64,000 bases of DNA from Streptomyces cucumeris (lineage in GTDB: Bacteria; Actinomycetota; Actinomycetes; Streptomycetales; Streptomycetaceae). This document shows, in pieces, positions 1 through 7,080 of this stretch; the stretch's first letter is position 1; each line of letters starts with the position of its first letter. The DNA is taken from NCBI RefSeq assembly GCF_024295805.1, contig NZ_JANCLX010000014.1:121383-185382 (forward strand), given 5' to 3'. The notes under the pieces are model-generated. The model saw only the letters and a list, made by a program, of their open reading frames with translations. It was not told the origin of the DNA and ran no database searches. Made by a program: the position numbers and the translations under genes.

Positions 1-156
1 CAGGACCCTGTAACGCAGGTTGTCCCCGTTGACCCGCAGGAGAAGGATCCGGCTGGGCACCGCGACGTCAAGCTCGCGAACCTCGGCAGGCAGAGAGCCA
101 AGGAGGTTCAGGAGAGGGAGGCGCAGCGGCGGAGGGAGGAAGGCTGGGACTGGTAG
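1..156 (+). CDS. C-terminal end of an unrecognised protein (partial)
   Basis: An open plus-strand frame runs from the first base of the window to a TAG at 154-156, giving a 51-residue C-terminus that is strongly charged and helical. The last 25 residues are rich in Glu, Arg and Gln and end in GWDW. The start lies outside the window. The adjacent lysis genes run toward it on the minus strand, so this is the last gene of a plus-strand unit that converges on the lysis cassette. The family cannot be named from this fragment. Confidence 0.55.
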   Translation, partial: QDPVTQVVPVDPQEKDPAGHRDVKLANLGRQRAKEVQEREAQRRREEGWDW

Positions 157-179
157 CCCCTCGATTCGGGAGGGCGGTT

Positions 180-923
180 CTAGCGTGAAAGAGCCCGGTC
201 AAGTACGACGATCGGAGGCAGGCCGGGGGAGGTGCTGCCTTGAGGGGATGGCTCCTCGCCTTCGGCTGTCGGGCTGGGCTGGTCCGATGGTTCCGGATCT
301 GGATCTTCAGTACGCGTGCAACGGTATCGCGGGCGATCGGGATCGAAGTCATCGGCGGGTACGCAGTCGTACGTGTTGCCCTCTTGGTCGGTGTAAGTCC
401 ACCCGGATGGTGGGGATCCGTCTCGGCCATCTGTTCCGTTCGTTCCGTCCTTTCCGTCGGCACCATCTGCACCCGTGGCGTCTTGCCCTGGTGACCCTGG
501 GGGTCCTGACGGTCCCGGCACGACAGAGTCGACGCCATCCTTCCCGGGCTCCCCAGGAGGGCCGGAGGGGCCGGGACTGGGCAATGGGGCGTCCTTCCCT
601 GGCCTCCCCGGGTTACCTGAAGGACCCGGTGGACCTGATGGGCCGACCAATCCACTGGCACCTGTGGCGCCACGGGACCCCGGGGGGCCAGCCACCGGAG
701 TCCCGCCCAGGTCTTCGACCTGTTCGGCAAGGAGGTCGCGCGCATGGTTGGCGCGGTTGAGGCTCTGGGTTGCCTGCTCGAGGTTTTGAGACAGGGTCAG
801 GAATGCCACGACTACGGCAGCCAGGGTGGCGGCACCCATGGCGATTGCCACGGCCGCTATCGCGTTCCCTTGGCGGCGCTGTTTGCGCACTTCGACCCGA
901 CTGCCCACCTTTGGGGAGGTCAC
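180..923 (-). CDS. Membrane-anchored collagen-like protein of the lysis cassette
   Basis: The 247-residue protein has a basic N-terminus, one membrane segment at about 20-44 and a coiled-coil stretch at about 45-72. A collagen-like Gly-X-Y region follows from about 79 to 169, with short breaks near 111-116 and 131-135. A Cys-containing segment and an acidic Ser/Pro tail end the protein. A type II membrane topology with the triple helix outside is likely. Its start overlaps the stop of the gene before it by 4 nt (GTGA), so it is the last gene of the minus-strand lysis operon. Collagen repeats are common in phage tail and surface proteins, but a membrane-anchored one beside a holin is unusual. 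It may span the cell wall during lysis (a spanin-like role) or act at the surface of the lysogen; neither is proven. Confidence 0.8.
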   Translation of the reverse strand: MTSPKVGSRVEVRKQRRQGNAIAAVAIAMGAATLAAVVVAFLTLSQNLEQATQSLNRANHARDLLAEQVEDLGGTPVAGPPGSRGATGASGLVGPSGPPGPSGNPGRPGKDAPLPSPGPSGPPGEPGKDGVDSVVPGPSGPPGSPGQDATGADGADGKDGTNGTDGRDGSPPSGWTYTDQEGNTYDCVPADDFDPDRPRYRCTRTEDPDPEPSDQPSPTAEGEEPSPQGSTSPGLPPIVVLDRALSR

Positions 924-1270
924 GTCTTCCCTCCTGACACGAGGAAAAGAATTACCGGTATGACAAAGCCTAGGAGTGGAACAATCACGCTCGCTACCAA
1001 CCAGCGACGGGTTTGGGTTATGCGGTTAACGTCTTGAGCCCGCTGCTCATGCATGGCCGCTATGTCCCGCTCCTCTTTGGCCGCCAGTTGTTCGACGGCC
1101 TTCATGAGGTCGGCAATGTCCTTCGTGAGTGCCGCCTTCTCCACGGTGTAGACGTCCATACTGACGAGACGGTCCAGGCGCTGATTGATCATCGCCATAT
1201 CGTCACGGACATCCCCTCGCAGGGCCTGAATGAGCCGCCCCAGTTCCCCCAGAGACGGCTCGTCATTCAC
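920..1270 (-). CDS. Small coiled-coil protein with C-terminal membrane anchor (possible second holin or holin partner)
   Basis: This 116-residue protein is almost wholly helical, with a charged coiled-coil body over residues 10-85. One strongly hydrophobic segment at about 90-111 lies next to a short GGKT tail. A soluble helical body with a C-terminal anchor is seen in minor lysis proteins and DUF-type phage proteins encoded next to holins. It lies between the four-helix holin and the collagen-like gene and overlaps the latter by 4 nt. A role as accessory holin or as regulator of the holin is inferred from position and topology only. Confidence 0.7.
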   Translation of the reverse strand: MNDEPSLGELGRLIQALRGDVRDDMAMINQRLDRLVSMDVYTVEKAALTKDIADLMKAVEQLAAKEERDIAAMHEQRAQDVNRITQTRRWLVASVIVPLLGFVIPVILFLVSGGKT

Positions 1271-1310
1271 GGTCTACTCCGGTGGCTGTAAGGACATGAC
1301 GGAGAGGCTT

Positions 1311-1350
1311 GCAGCGACCCGGGCGACCCTGGGTCATACCGGGTCGCTGC
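1311..1350 (-). terminator. Hairpin between holin and downstream lysis genes
   Basis: A perfect 12-bp inverted repeat (GCAGCGACCCGG and its complement) encloses a 16-nt loop just after the holin stop codon. It has no clear T-run, so it may be an attenuator or a transcript-stabilising hairpin that sets the ratio of holin/endolysin to the two downstream genes. Confidence 0.6.
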
Positions 1351-1356
1351 ATGGCG

Positions 1357-1740
1357 TCAGGCCGCAACTGCCAGCGGCTGAGGACCCTTCTGCTCCAGTG
1401 GGAGAATGGAAATTGGCGGCACCACCTGGGGGCGCTCTAGGATTGCCAGCGCGGCGGCCACCAAGGCCATCCATCCGGCCTGTTCCTCGGCGGACAGGTC
1501 CAGGCCGAAGCCAACAAAGAGCGCCAGGGCGGCTGAGGCGAACTGCATGATGGCCGCGCCAATCGCACCATTGCGGAGAATCCACGCAGATGCAACGGCC
1601 ACCAGACAGGACAGAACCGTGTTGATGAGCGTCTGCTGAGTGTTGCTCACGTCAAGGCCGTAGGCCGCACTCAGCTTCAGTGCTACCGCGATGAAGCCCA
1701 GAATGAGAACAGGCTCTCTTCCAAGGATTTTCACTGCCAC
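1357..1740 (-). CDS. Phage holin
   Basis: The 127-residue hydrophobic protein has four predicted membrane segments at about 11-29, 38-56, 63-80 and 88-102, and a polar C-terminal tail. The size and topology fit the actinophage holins that sit next to endolysins; they let the endolysin reach the cell wall. It starts 8 nt after the endolysin stop codon, so the two are co-transcribed. No exact holin family is assigned because holins are poorly conserved in sequence. Confidence 0.75.
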   Translation of the reverse strand: MAVKILGREPVLILGFIAVALKLSAAYGLDVSNTQQTLINTVLSCLVAVASAWILRNGAIGAAIMQFASAALALFVGFGLDLSAEEQAGWMALVAAALAILERPQVVPPISILPLEQKGPQPLAVAA

Positions 1741-1748
1741 CCTCCTAG

Positions 1749-2678
1749 TCAGGCAACGACTGTGAATCCGTGCTTGTTGCCGAGCTTAGTGAGCGAAGTC
1801 ATCCCGGGGATACCGTCGGCAGGCTGGCCGGGCTCCCGGCCGTGAAAACCGCATTCTTCCTGCCATGAGCTCATGGCGGAAATGGTGGTGGTTCCGTAGT
1901 GTCCATCCCGGTATTTCTTCTCGAGAAGCCCTTCATCCACAAGGGCGGTCTCCACGATCAGCACGCCTGAGTATGTGACTGGCCGACCAGGCATCTTTGG
2001 GTTCGTCCGTGCGGCCTCGATGAGCTTTGAGAGGTCAACGACCGGCTTGGACGGAGTTGGGATCGGATCCTTCGGAGGGGCCTGCCCCAGCTTCTCGGCG
2101 ACCCTGTTCAGGATCTCCGACCAGTTCATTCCGGGACCGCGGGGGTCCACCTTGCCTGGTTGCCAGTCGAGGTGACGGAGGACGGATCGGGCATGCCAGC
2201 CGTGGTGGCGGCATATGGCTGCCGATACTCGCTCAATGGCCTCCAGCTGAGCCTCGGGCCATGGATCCTGGCCGTCCCCGAGGTTCTCGCATTCAAAGCC
2301 ATAGAAGTGGCGGTTGCCATCCACGGTGGCTTCGTTGTCGACCGGAGGGGCCTTTTCGTTGATGACCGCCTGAAGCACATCGGGATCGCCGAGCCCGGCG
2401 TGGTTGGCCCGGCCGTAGCCGATCAGGTGCACTGTCCCGTCCTTGGCGATCATGCCGTGACACAGCGGACCCGGGAGGCTGGCATAGCCGTTTCGAACAA
2501 TGTCGACGGTGGCTTTGGTTCCTTTCGTTACGGTGTGATGAATCATTACACCGTGCACGGGGCCCCAGGGACCCTTATGGTTCCTGTTGTGCGTCTCCCA
2601 GTTGCCGACTTCGACAACTTTGACGCCCTCTTTCTTCAGTGCGTCAAGGAAACTTGCGGCACTCATGGGAGCAGACAA
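1749..2678 (-). CDS. Endolysin: N-acetylmuramoyl-L-alanine amidase with C-terminal wall-binding-like domain
   Basis: The protein is an Amidase_2 (PGRP-like, zinc-dependent) enzyme that cuts the bond between N-acetylmuramic acid and L-Ala. Zinc-ligand motifs are visible: IHHT at about residues 47-50, and a late His within the sequence RHLDWQPGKVDP, the usual signature of this fold. A linker with PTPSKP follows, then an 80-residue C-terminal domain resembling a peptidoglycan-binding module (WQEECGF and DGIPG motifs). The start is placed at TTG 2676-2678 because AAGGAGGA lies 4 nt upstream of it. The ATG at 2666 is too far from that site. It is first in the lysis operon and divergent from the lipoprotein gene. 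Confidence 0.88.
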   Translation of the reverse strand: MSAPMSAASFLDALKKEGVKVVEVGNWETHNRNHKGPWGPVHGVMIHHTVTKGTKATVDIVRNGYASLPGPLCHGMIAKDGTVHLIGYGRANHAGLGDPDVLQAVINEKAPPVDNEATVDGNRHFYGFECENLGDGQDPWPEAQLEAIERVSAAICRHHGWHARSVLRHLDWQPGKVDPRGPGMNWSEILNRVAEKLGQAPPKDPIPTPSKPVVDLSKLIEAARTNPKMPGRPVTYSGVLIVETALVDEGLLEKKYRDGHYGTTTISAMSSWQEECGFHGREPGQPADGIPGMTSLTKLGNKHGFTVVA

Positions 2679-2785
2679 GGCGTCCTCCTTCTGTCGATGG
2701 GGATAGCTTCGCATGAATATGTGAAGATTCTTCGCGACAGAATCCGGTTTTTCTGCAACACTGTTATTGGGAAAGGAGATTGAAC

Positions 2786-3256
2786 GTGAAGAATAAGATC
2801 GCTCTTCTGTCGACGAGCATCGTCGTCGCACTCCTCGGCACTTCGGGGTGCTCCAGTGAGGCGTACGAGTACGAGGTTTCCGGGGTGGTGGAAGACGGGC
2901 GGCTTGACTATGACTGTCCGAACAGCCTGTCCATGGAATCAGCCTCGTTCGTGATCAGAGCCAAAGGACGTTCTTCGACGTCAGCCAAGGCTGGAGGCCG
3001 CAGCAGGGGAGGATCCTCTTCGTCCAGGTCAAAGACTTCCAGCGGGTCGAAACTCCCCAATAAGCCGACCGAGCCGGAGCGAGTTCCGAAGATCCCCTCC
3101 CGGGGTCACGGCAAGAAATCCAAGGGCTGCAAGGTTGAATACGAGCTGTACATCAAGAACAGTGATGGACTGTTTGAGCAGGACGTCCGCCAGGTGGACT
3201 ACGACAAGTGTCTAGACCGGAAGCGGGAACGCTTCCCGGCCTGCACGGACAGCTGA
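2786..3256 (+). CDS. Small secreted lipoprotein of unknown function
   Basis: GTG 2786 follows AAAGGAG by 7 nt; the in-frame TTG at 2780 overlaps the ribosome binding site and is rejected. The N-terminus has a Lys-rich start, a hydrophobic core and a lipobox LGTSGC with the lipidated Cys near residue 22. The mature part has a Ser/Arg/Lys-rich linker, then a segment with Cys residues and a KVEYELYIKN strand that suggests a small beta domain. Phage or plasmid lipoproteins at this position often act in superinfection exclusion, but nothing here proves it. It is divergent from the lysis cassette. Confidence 0.75.
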   Translation: MKNKIALLSTSIVVALLGTSGCSSEAYEYEVSGVVEDGRLDYDCPNSLSMESASFVIRAKGRSSTSAKAGGRSRGGSSSSRSKTSSGSKLPNKPTEPERVPKIPSRGHGKKSKGCKVEYELYIKNSDGLFEQDVRQVDYDKCLDRKRERFPACTDS

Positions 3257-3325
3257 TGGCGTTGCGTGTGGGCTGTCACTCCGGGGACAGCCCACACGCT
3301 TCCGTCCACAGGGAAGGGGAAAGGC

Positions 3326-3736
3326 GTGAGCATTCGGATGGCCGTTCGTGGGGAGTTCAGGATCGATCCCCCGCTCAAATGGCCCGCCATCAAAGACAGT
3401 GCCTACCTGGCGAACGGCGACGGGGCGGCAATGACGGACATCATCCTCCGGGTGGACGCCGAGGAGTCCGACACCGAGGACGGCATCCATACGGTCATCA
3501 CGTCATCTCGCGTGGTCCCATGGACCAGCGCTCCGTATGACCCGAGAAACCTCCTGAGCAACATCAAGGATCTTCAGGCCGAGTGCACAGGGCATGTCAT
3601 ACAGGGTCAGATGGTTCTGTATGACGTAGAGATGCCGGGCTACATCACCCGGGTCATCCTCGATGAAGCGGGGCCTCGCGAGGAGCGCGCCCGCCTTGTG
3701 TGGCCAGACGGCTCAGAAGCTGAACCGCTGGACTAG
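3326..3736 (+). CDS. DUF6205-like protein
   Basis: From GTG 3326 (after GGGAAGGGGAAAGG) the protein has 136 residues and begins with a strand reading GEFRIDPPLKW, followed by acidic text and TEDGIHTVITSS. This resembles the DUF6205 family of small Streptomyces proteins, which start with a similar I-DPPL-W motif. The function of that family is not known. The gene stands alone before a strong terminator. The family assignment is from memory of the motif and should be taken as moderate. Confidence 0.7.
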   Translation: MSIRMAVRGEFRIDPPLKWPAIKDSAYLANGDGAAMTDIILRVDAEESDTEDGIHTVITSSRVVPWTSAPYDPRNLLSNIKDLQAECTGHVIQGQMVLYDVEMPGYITRVILDEAGPREERARLVWPDGSEAEPLD

Positions 3737-3739
3737 GAG

Positions 3740-3774
3740 AAGCAGGGGCAAGGCCGTCGGCCTTGCCCCTGCTT
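3740..3774 (+). terminator. Strong hairpin terminator after the DUF6205-like gene
   Basis: A perfect 16-bp stem (AAGCAGGGGCAAGGCC with its complement) closes a 3-nt loop directly after the stop codon. It has no long T-run, as is usual for Streptomyces terminators. Confidence 0.8.
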
Positions 3775-3788
3775 CCGTTGGGAGATGA

Positions 3789-4088
3789 ATGGTCGCGAGG
3801 AACGATGCCAGGACTGCCTGGTGTGCGAGGTTGACAAGTGCGGTCCTGGCGCTCGAGGGGGAGCGGCGGCGGGACGTGATCAACATGCTCAAGGACTGCC
3901 AGTTCCAGCCTCGCGATGTTCCGGCCTTCGCGGAGCTTTGGCGAGAGGGCCCCACGGTGCATGTTCAGCGATTCGTGCGGGACGCGGAAACCGACAGGAT
4001 CCGTCTGAGCGAAGATGGAGCGGGGCCGATGATCGAGGATTTCGCGATCAAACCGGAGTGGATTCCGGAGTGGATCCCAGTCCGCTGA
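3789..4088 (+). CDS. Hypothetical protein
   Basis: The 99-residue protein begins at ATG 3789, 5 nt after GGGAG. Its sequence is mixed helical, with the segment GERRRDVINMLKD and the C-terminus IKPEWIPEWIPVR. There are no membrane segments, Cys motifs or recognisable family. It sits between a terminator and a 300-bp stretch without genes and may be a single-gene unit. Confidence 0.5.
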   Translation: MVARNDARTAWCARLTSAVLALEGERRRDVINMLKDCQFQPRDVPAFAELWREGPTVHVQRFVRDAETDRIRLSEDGAGPMIEDFAIKPEWIPEWIPVR

Positions 4089-4394
4089 GTAGTCCTGGTT
4101 CGAGAGAGGGGCTTCCTCGACCCAATGCACTACTCCTCGGTAACAAGTCTTCGGTTCACGAACACCCAAGAAGTTACTTGTTGGTAAGCAGTAGGGGGCT
4201 GGAAGGCTTCCGAATTCTGGAAGAAAAGTTACCGAAGGGTAGGACATTCAAGCTAGCCCGAATGAGGATGTTCTAGGCGAAATGGACTTGCCACCTGACC
4301 TGCAAGGACGATCAGAATTACCCGGTTCGGGTCGATTCGATGTGTCCGCTTCGCCCAGGTTGGCGGCCCTTCGGGAAGCTGTTTCTAAAATTTC
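4089..4394. other. Stretch without a convincing gene
   Basis: No frame here has both a ribosome binding site and protein-like sequence. It holds AACAAGT near 4142 and ACTTGTT near 4177, which can pair across about 28 nt, and a CGGTAAC/GTTACCG pair near 4136 and 4226. These may be regulatory. The open frame that runs through its 3' half joins the downstream HTH gene, but it is more likely the upstream region of that gene. Confidence 0.4.
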
Positions 4395-4440
4395 GTCAAC
4401 GTATTCGTTGACAATGCCGATCGTCAACGAATACGTTGAC
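4395..4440 (+). promoter_or_regulatory. Double-palindrome operator overlapping a promoter
   Basis: Two 18-bp sites, GTCAACGTATTCGTTGAC (4395-4412) and GTCAACGAATACGTTGAC (4423-4440), are exact reverse complements of each other and each is itself a near-perfect palindrome. They are 10 bp apart, so their centres are 28 bp apart. TTGACA (4408-4413) and TACGTT (4432-4437) form a -35/-10 pair with an 18-bp spacer, so the sites cover the promoter. The expected start of transcription falls on or next to the GTG at 4444, which implies a leaderless mRNA under tight repression. Confidence 0.75.
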
Positions 4441-4443
4441 GAT

Positions 4444-4779
4444 GTGAGTGCTGAAGACGAACGGCTCGATCGGCTCCTGAAAATCGGCACCGATCCGTTG
4501 GCCAACAAATTCGAGGCGGCTCGCCTCTACGCAGCCCAGGCTGAGGACGAAGGCGACGTCCGCCCCGGAGCGGCCGTCCTCGTGATGCGGATGCTCGGGC
4601 AAGTGCGCGAGGAGTGCGACCACATCGAGGTCCGCATGGTCGAGGCCCTGATGGACGCGGGTCTGTCGTGGGACGAGGTCGCGCGGGTCACCGGTCGTTC
4701 GAGCAAGCAGGCAGCACAGCAGCGTTACCGCCGACTGGGGGGCGCGAGGACGTGGCCCACCCGGCGGCCGTCCAACTGA
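4444..4779 (+). CDS. Sigma-70-region-4-like HTH regulator, probably leaderless and autoregulated
   Basis: The GTG at 4444 is chosen because the promoter just upstream predicts transcription starting there; no ribosome binding site is present. An in-frame ATG at 4414 would place the start inside the operator. The 111-residue protein is helical and has an HTH near the C-terminus reading LSWDEVARVTGRSSKQAAQQRYRR, residues typical of sigma-like helix-turn-helix DNA-binding domains. The Ser/Lys-Gln-Ala recognition helix is like those of small Streptomyces HTH proteins. The palindromes upstream are its likely operator. It is followed by a small gene in the same direction. Confidence 0.7.
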   Translation: MSAEDERLDRLLKIGTDPLANKFEAARLYAAQAEDEGDVRPGAAVLVMRMLGQVREECDHIEVRMVEALMDAGLSWDEVARVTGRSSKQAAQQRYRRLGGARTWPTRRPSN

Positions 4780-4819
4780 CCAACCATCACTTCCAAACCC
4801 ATCGAGAGAGGGAAATCCC

Positions 4820-5047
4820 ATGACGAAGAACCGGAAGAACGACAACGACGAAGACGACACGGTCGTGAACGTGGCCAGCCCCGGCAGCGTGGTCGGGATC
4901 CAGTGCGGCGGCAGCATCGTCGGCTCCACCGTCAACGTGAACGGCTCCACCGTCACCCGCTCCGCCCTCGACGCCCAGTACCCCGGCGGCCGGTGGATCG
5001 ACGTAGAGGACATGGACCGAAGCCTCAACTCCAACCCCGACGACTGA
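4820..5047 (+). CDS. Small acidic protein with GS/V-rich repeats
   Basis: This 75-residue protein starts at ATG 4820 after GAGAGGG. It has an acidic, Asn-rich N-terminus (NDNDEDDT). Alternating Val/Gly/Ser stretches follow (SPGSVVGIQCGGS, then GSTVNVNGSTV) and look like short beta strands. The protein lies 40 nt after the HTH regulator and probably shares its mRNA, so it could be a partner of that regulator. No family is recognised. Confidence 0.6.
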   Translation: MTKNRKNDNDEDDTVVNVASPGSVVGIQCGGSIVGSTVNVNGSTVTRSALDAQYPGGRWIDVEDMDRSLNSNPDD

Positions 5048-5085
5048 CCCCTACCTCCTCGGGGGCGCCGCGAGGGGGTAGGGGT
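5047..5085 (+). terminator. Hairpin terminator
   Basis: ACCCCTACC at 5047-5055 pairs with GGTAGGGGT at 5077-5085 around a GC-rich interior. It begins at the stop codon of the small acidic gene. Confidence 0.65.
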
Positions 5086-5337
5086 CGTCCAGCCGATTGA
5101 CTCCTGCCTCAAGCGCAACAATCGCCTCAGATCTCCCGTTCGCGCACCGGTTGCTGAAGCCGCTCGGCGAACGGGAGCCCAACTCTCCAGTCACGCCAGA
5201 GCCAACCCTCAGAACTGCCCCTGACCTGGGAGTTTCGGTGAGTTGAGAATCCGAGAGGCGGGCGCCCCAAGCTGCCCCCTCTGCTCCTTTCGTGGCGATT
5301 CTGTCGAGCGAGTGAAGTCGGCGAAACTAGAGTGGCC

Positions 5338-5377
5338 TGCCCGACACCTAGGCCACCGTGTATGCTCGGCCTAGGCC
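5338..5377 (+). promoter_or_regulatory. Promoter with two CCTAGG-type operators (sites 1 and 2 of the GGCCTAGGCC set)
   Basis: TATGCT at 5361-5366 is a TAnnnT-type -10 box, with TGCCCG 17 bp upstream as a weak -35. A CACCTAGGCC site (5345-5354) lies in the spacer and a perfect GGCCTAGGCC (5368-5377) covers the expected transcription start. This is the only promoter in the window with two copies. It drives the SLOG gene at 5395. Confidence 0.75.
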
Positions 5378-5394
5378 AACAGGAAGGCAGGTTC

Positions 5395-5880
5395 ATGAAG
5401 TTGAGCCAGGGGCCGATCGCCGACAGGGGAGCCGAGGAACTGGAGGCCCTGCTGGCCTCGACGTTCACCCTCATCGTGACCGGATCACGCGATTGGCGTG
5501 ACCGCAGGTCGATCTGGATGCCGCTCGACAAACTCCTTCAGGGGCACGGCCGGATCGCCGTGCGCAACGGCAAGGCCCGGAAGGGGCTCGACCGCCTCGT
5601 CTCCGAGTGGGCCGTGGCGCGCATGCACGATGGTGCCATCGAGATTCCCCATCGCGCCGACTGGGATGCACACGGCTGGCGGGCAGGCTTCCTTCGTAAC
5701 GGAGAGATGGTCGACGCGGGCGCGAATTCCCTTCTGGCCTGGGCAAATCCCTGCCGCAAGGAAGACCGGCGCTGGTGCCCGCCCGGCGAACACCCTTCCC
5801 ATGGAACCGCTGACTGTGCGCGGCGGGCCCGAGCCGCCGGAATCCCCGTCTTCTCATGTCCCCTGGGGATGCAGGTCTAG
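5395..5880 (+). CDS. SLOG (DUF2493/YspA-like) nucleotide-binding family protein
   Basis: ATG 5395 follows GGAAGGCAGG closely. The N-terminal half carries the Rossmann-like SLOG signature: a strand FTLIVTGSRDW, and then GHGRIAVRNGKARKGLDRL. In DprA/YspA relatives the equivalent part reads HGGA-GAD and binds a nucleotide or its derivative. The motif here is degenerate (RNGKARKG in place of HG-ARGAD). The C-terminal half has a Cys-containing segment PCRKEDRRWCPPGEHP and ADCARRARAAGIP. SLOG proteins often work in nucleotide-signalling conflict systems. The promoter has two GGCCTAGGCC-type operators, so expression should be strongly repressed in the resting element. Confidence 0.78.
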   Translation: MKLSQGPIADRGAEELEALLASTFTLIVTGSRDWRDRRSIWMPLDKLLQGHGRIAVRNGKARKGLDRLVSEWAVARMHDGAIEIPHRADWDAHGWRAGFLRNGEMVDAGANSLLAWANPCRKEDRRWCPPGEHPSHGTADCARRARAAGIPVFSCPLGMQV

Positions 5881-5979
5881 TTCGTCTTCAATTCCATGGC
5901 GAACTACTCAACGAAGTTTCCAATCAACGGCCCTGATGCAACGCCAGGGCTCCTCCATGCCCAAATCAAGGAGAACGTA

Positions 5980-6456
5980 GTGACGAAGATTGCCCAGCTC
6001 AGCGTCTCCGCCGCCCTCACTGCGGGCCTCATCATGGCGTTCACGCCGACCAGTGCCCATGCAGCCCCCACGATACGAAGTAAGGCGCTCAGTACTGCCG
6101 CCGCGCAGAAGAACGACCCCTATCGCGGCGGCGCGGCGGGCCCCAATGCCTATGACTGCTCCGGCCTCACGTACTACTCCTACAAGCGACACGGTAAGAG
6201 GCTGCCGCGCACCGCCCAGGGGCAGTACAACGCGTCCATCAAGGTCACTCCGACTGGGCGACGGAAGGGTGACCTGGTCTTCATCGGCACATCCTCCGGC
6301 TCGGTCTATCACGTCGGCATCTATGCGGGCTTCTGGTCCGGCAAGGGGTGGATGTGGAATGCCAACTCCGAGGCATACCGGGGCAAGAAGGTGGTCCTGG
6401 CTCCAATCAGGGAGTACACCTCGGGCTCGCCGAAGGCGTACTACGGCAGGTTCTGA
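5980..6456 (+). CDS. Secreted NlpC/P60 peptidoglycan hydrolase
   Basis: GTG 5980 follows AAGGAG by 6 nt. The 158-residue preprotein has a signal peptide ending at about residue 28 (TPTSAHA). A compact NlpC/P60 domain follows, with the catalytic Cys near 60 in AYDCSGLTYYSY and the His near 111 in YHVGIYAG. The PTGRRKGDLVFI strand precedes the His. The family cleaves peptide cross-bridges of peptidoglycan, usually D-Glu to meso-DAP. At this size it has only the catalytic domain. It is separate from the endolysin and not in a lysis operon, so local wall remodelling is more likely than lysis. Confidence 0.88.
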   Translation: MTKIAQLSVSAALTAGLIMAFTPTSAHAAPTIRSKALSTAAAQKNDPYRGGAAGPNAYDCSGLTYYSYKRHGKRLPRTAQGQYNASIKVTPTGRRKGDLVFIGTSSGSVYHVGIYAGFWSGKGWMWNANSEAYRGKKVVLAPIREYTSGSPKAYYGRF

Positions 6457-6523
6457 CGAGCGTTCGCCTTGAGTTCCAATCCGAATCCCCAAAGGTATCC
6501 ACGGAAAGAGAGGGGACGGCAAC

Positions 6524-6700
6524 ATGCGGGGCCTGCTTGGAGCCTTCAAGGAGGGGCTTGCGGGCCCCTCCGGTCTACCGGGGCCTGCAAGCGGGGCGGA
6601 AGGGTCACTTGATTCGACAGACGATCGTCAGGTGCGACGAGCCCATGGAGGATTGACCTTGGCGTCGGCACGACGCCGGAGAGATACGGAGGGGCGATGA
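6524..6700 (+). CDS. Small hypothetical protein
   Basis: The 58-residue frame starts at ATG 6524 after an AGAGAGGGGA site and ends in a TGA that overlaps the ATG of the next gene (ATGA). The N-terminus has a short amphipathic stretch (RGLLGAFKEGLAG), then Gly/Pro and a basic tail. The overlap and the ribosome binding site support it as real, but the composition is not decisive. Confidence 0.45.
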   Translation: MRGLLGAFKEGLAGPSGLPGPASGAEGSLDSTDDRQVRRAHGGLTLASARRRRDTEGR

Positions 6701-6855
6701 GCCTGCGTAACAAGATGCGGTGCCAGCGGTGCACGCACCCGAGGCACTGTCACAACGGCACTCACCACGAGGGTTCCAAGACCGCCTGCACCAGGGATCT
6801 TGGCAACGAGGCCAGTGGGCGTCGAATCAAGTGCTCATGCCGCTGGTTCAAGTAA
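6697..6855 (+). CDS. Small Cys/His-rich, probably zinc-binding, protein
   Basis: This 52-residue protein begins at ATG 6697 with GGAGGGG upstream. It contains CQRCTHPRHCHNGTHH near the start and CSCRW near the end, six Cys and several His in all, enough for one or two zinc sites. It overlaps the preceding small gene by 4 nt. Such peptides occur in Streptomyces plasmids and phages, with no known function. Confidence 0.6.
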   Translation: MSLRNKMRCQRCTHPRHCHNGTHHEGSKTACTRDLGNEASGRRIKCSCRWFK

Positions 6856-7080
6856 GTTGAGTCGGATTCGCCCGACTTCGGGCTACCGGTGTAGGTAGTA
6901 GCTACCCAAGGATCAGTCACCACGCTGGGCCATCGGGCAGGCGCCGTGAAGACAGTCGACCCGATGGAGCTCACTGCAGAGCAGAGGGTCGCGCAGGGCA
7001 GGACCTGAAGTGGCCTGCCGAAGCAGGATGCGTGGCCTATCGAGGAGGGTCTTGGTAGGCCACTTCGGAAAGGAGGAAAG

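Noticed and set aside
968..973. CCTAGG inside the 116-residue lysis protein gene
   Set aside because: It reads AGCCTAGGAG, lacks the outer GG-CC bases and lies in coding sequence away from any promoter, so I do not count it in the operator set.
2679..2831. N-terminal extension of the endolysin to 2831
   Set aside because: The extension lacks a ribosome binding site and overlaps the divergent lipoprotein gene and its site; AAGGAGGA before TTG 2678 decides the start.
4282..4443. Upstream extension of the HTH gene at 4.3 kb
   Set aside because: The frame is open but contains the palindromic operator and promoter, and no ribosome binding site precedes the ATG at 4282.
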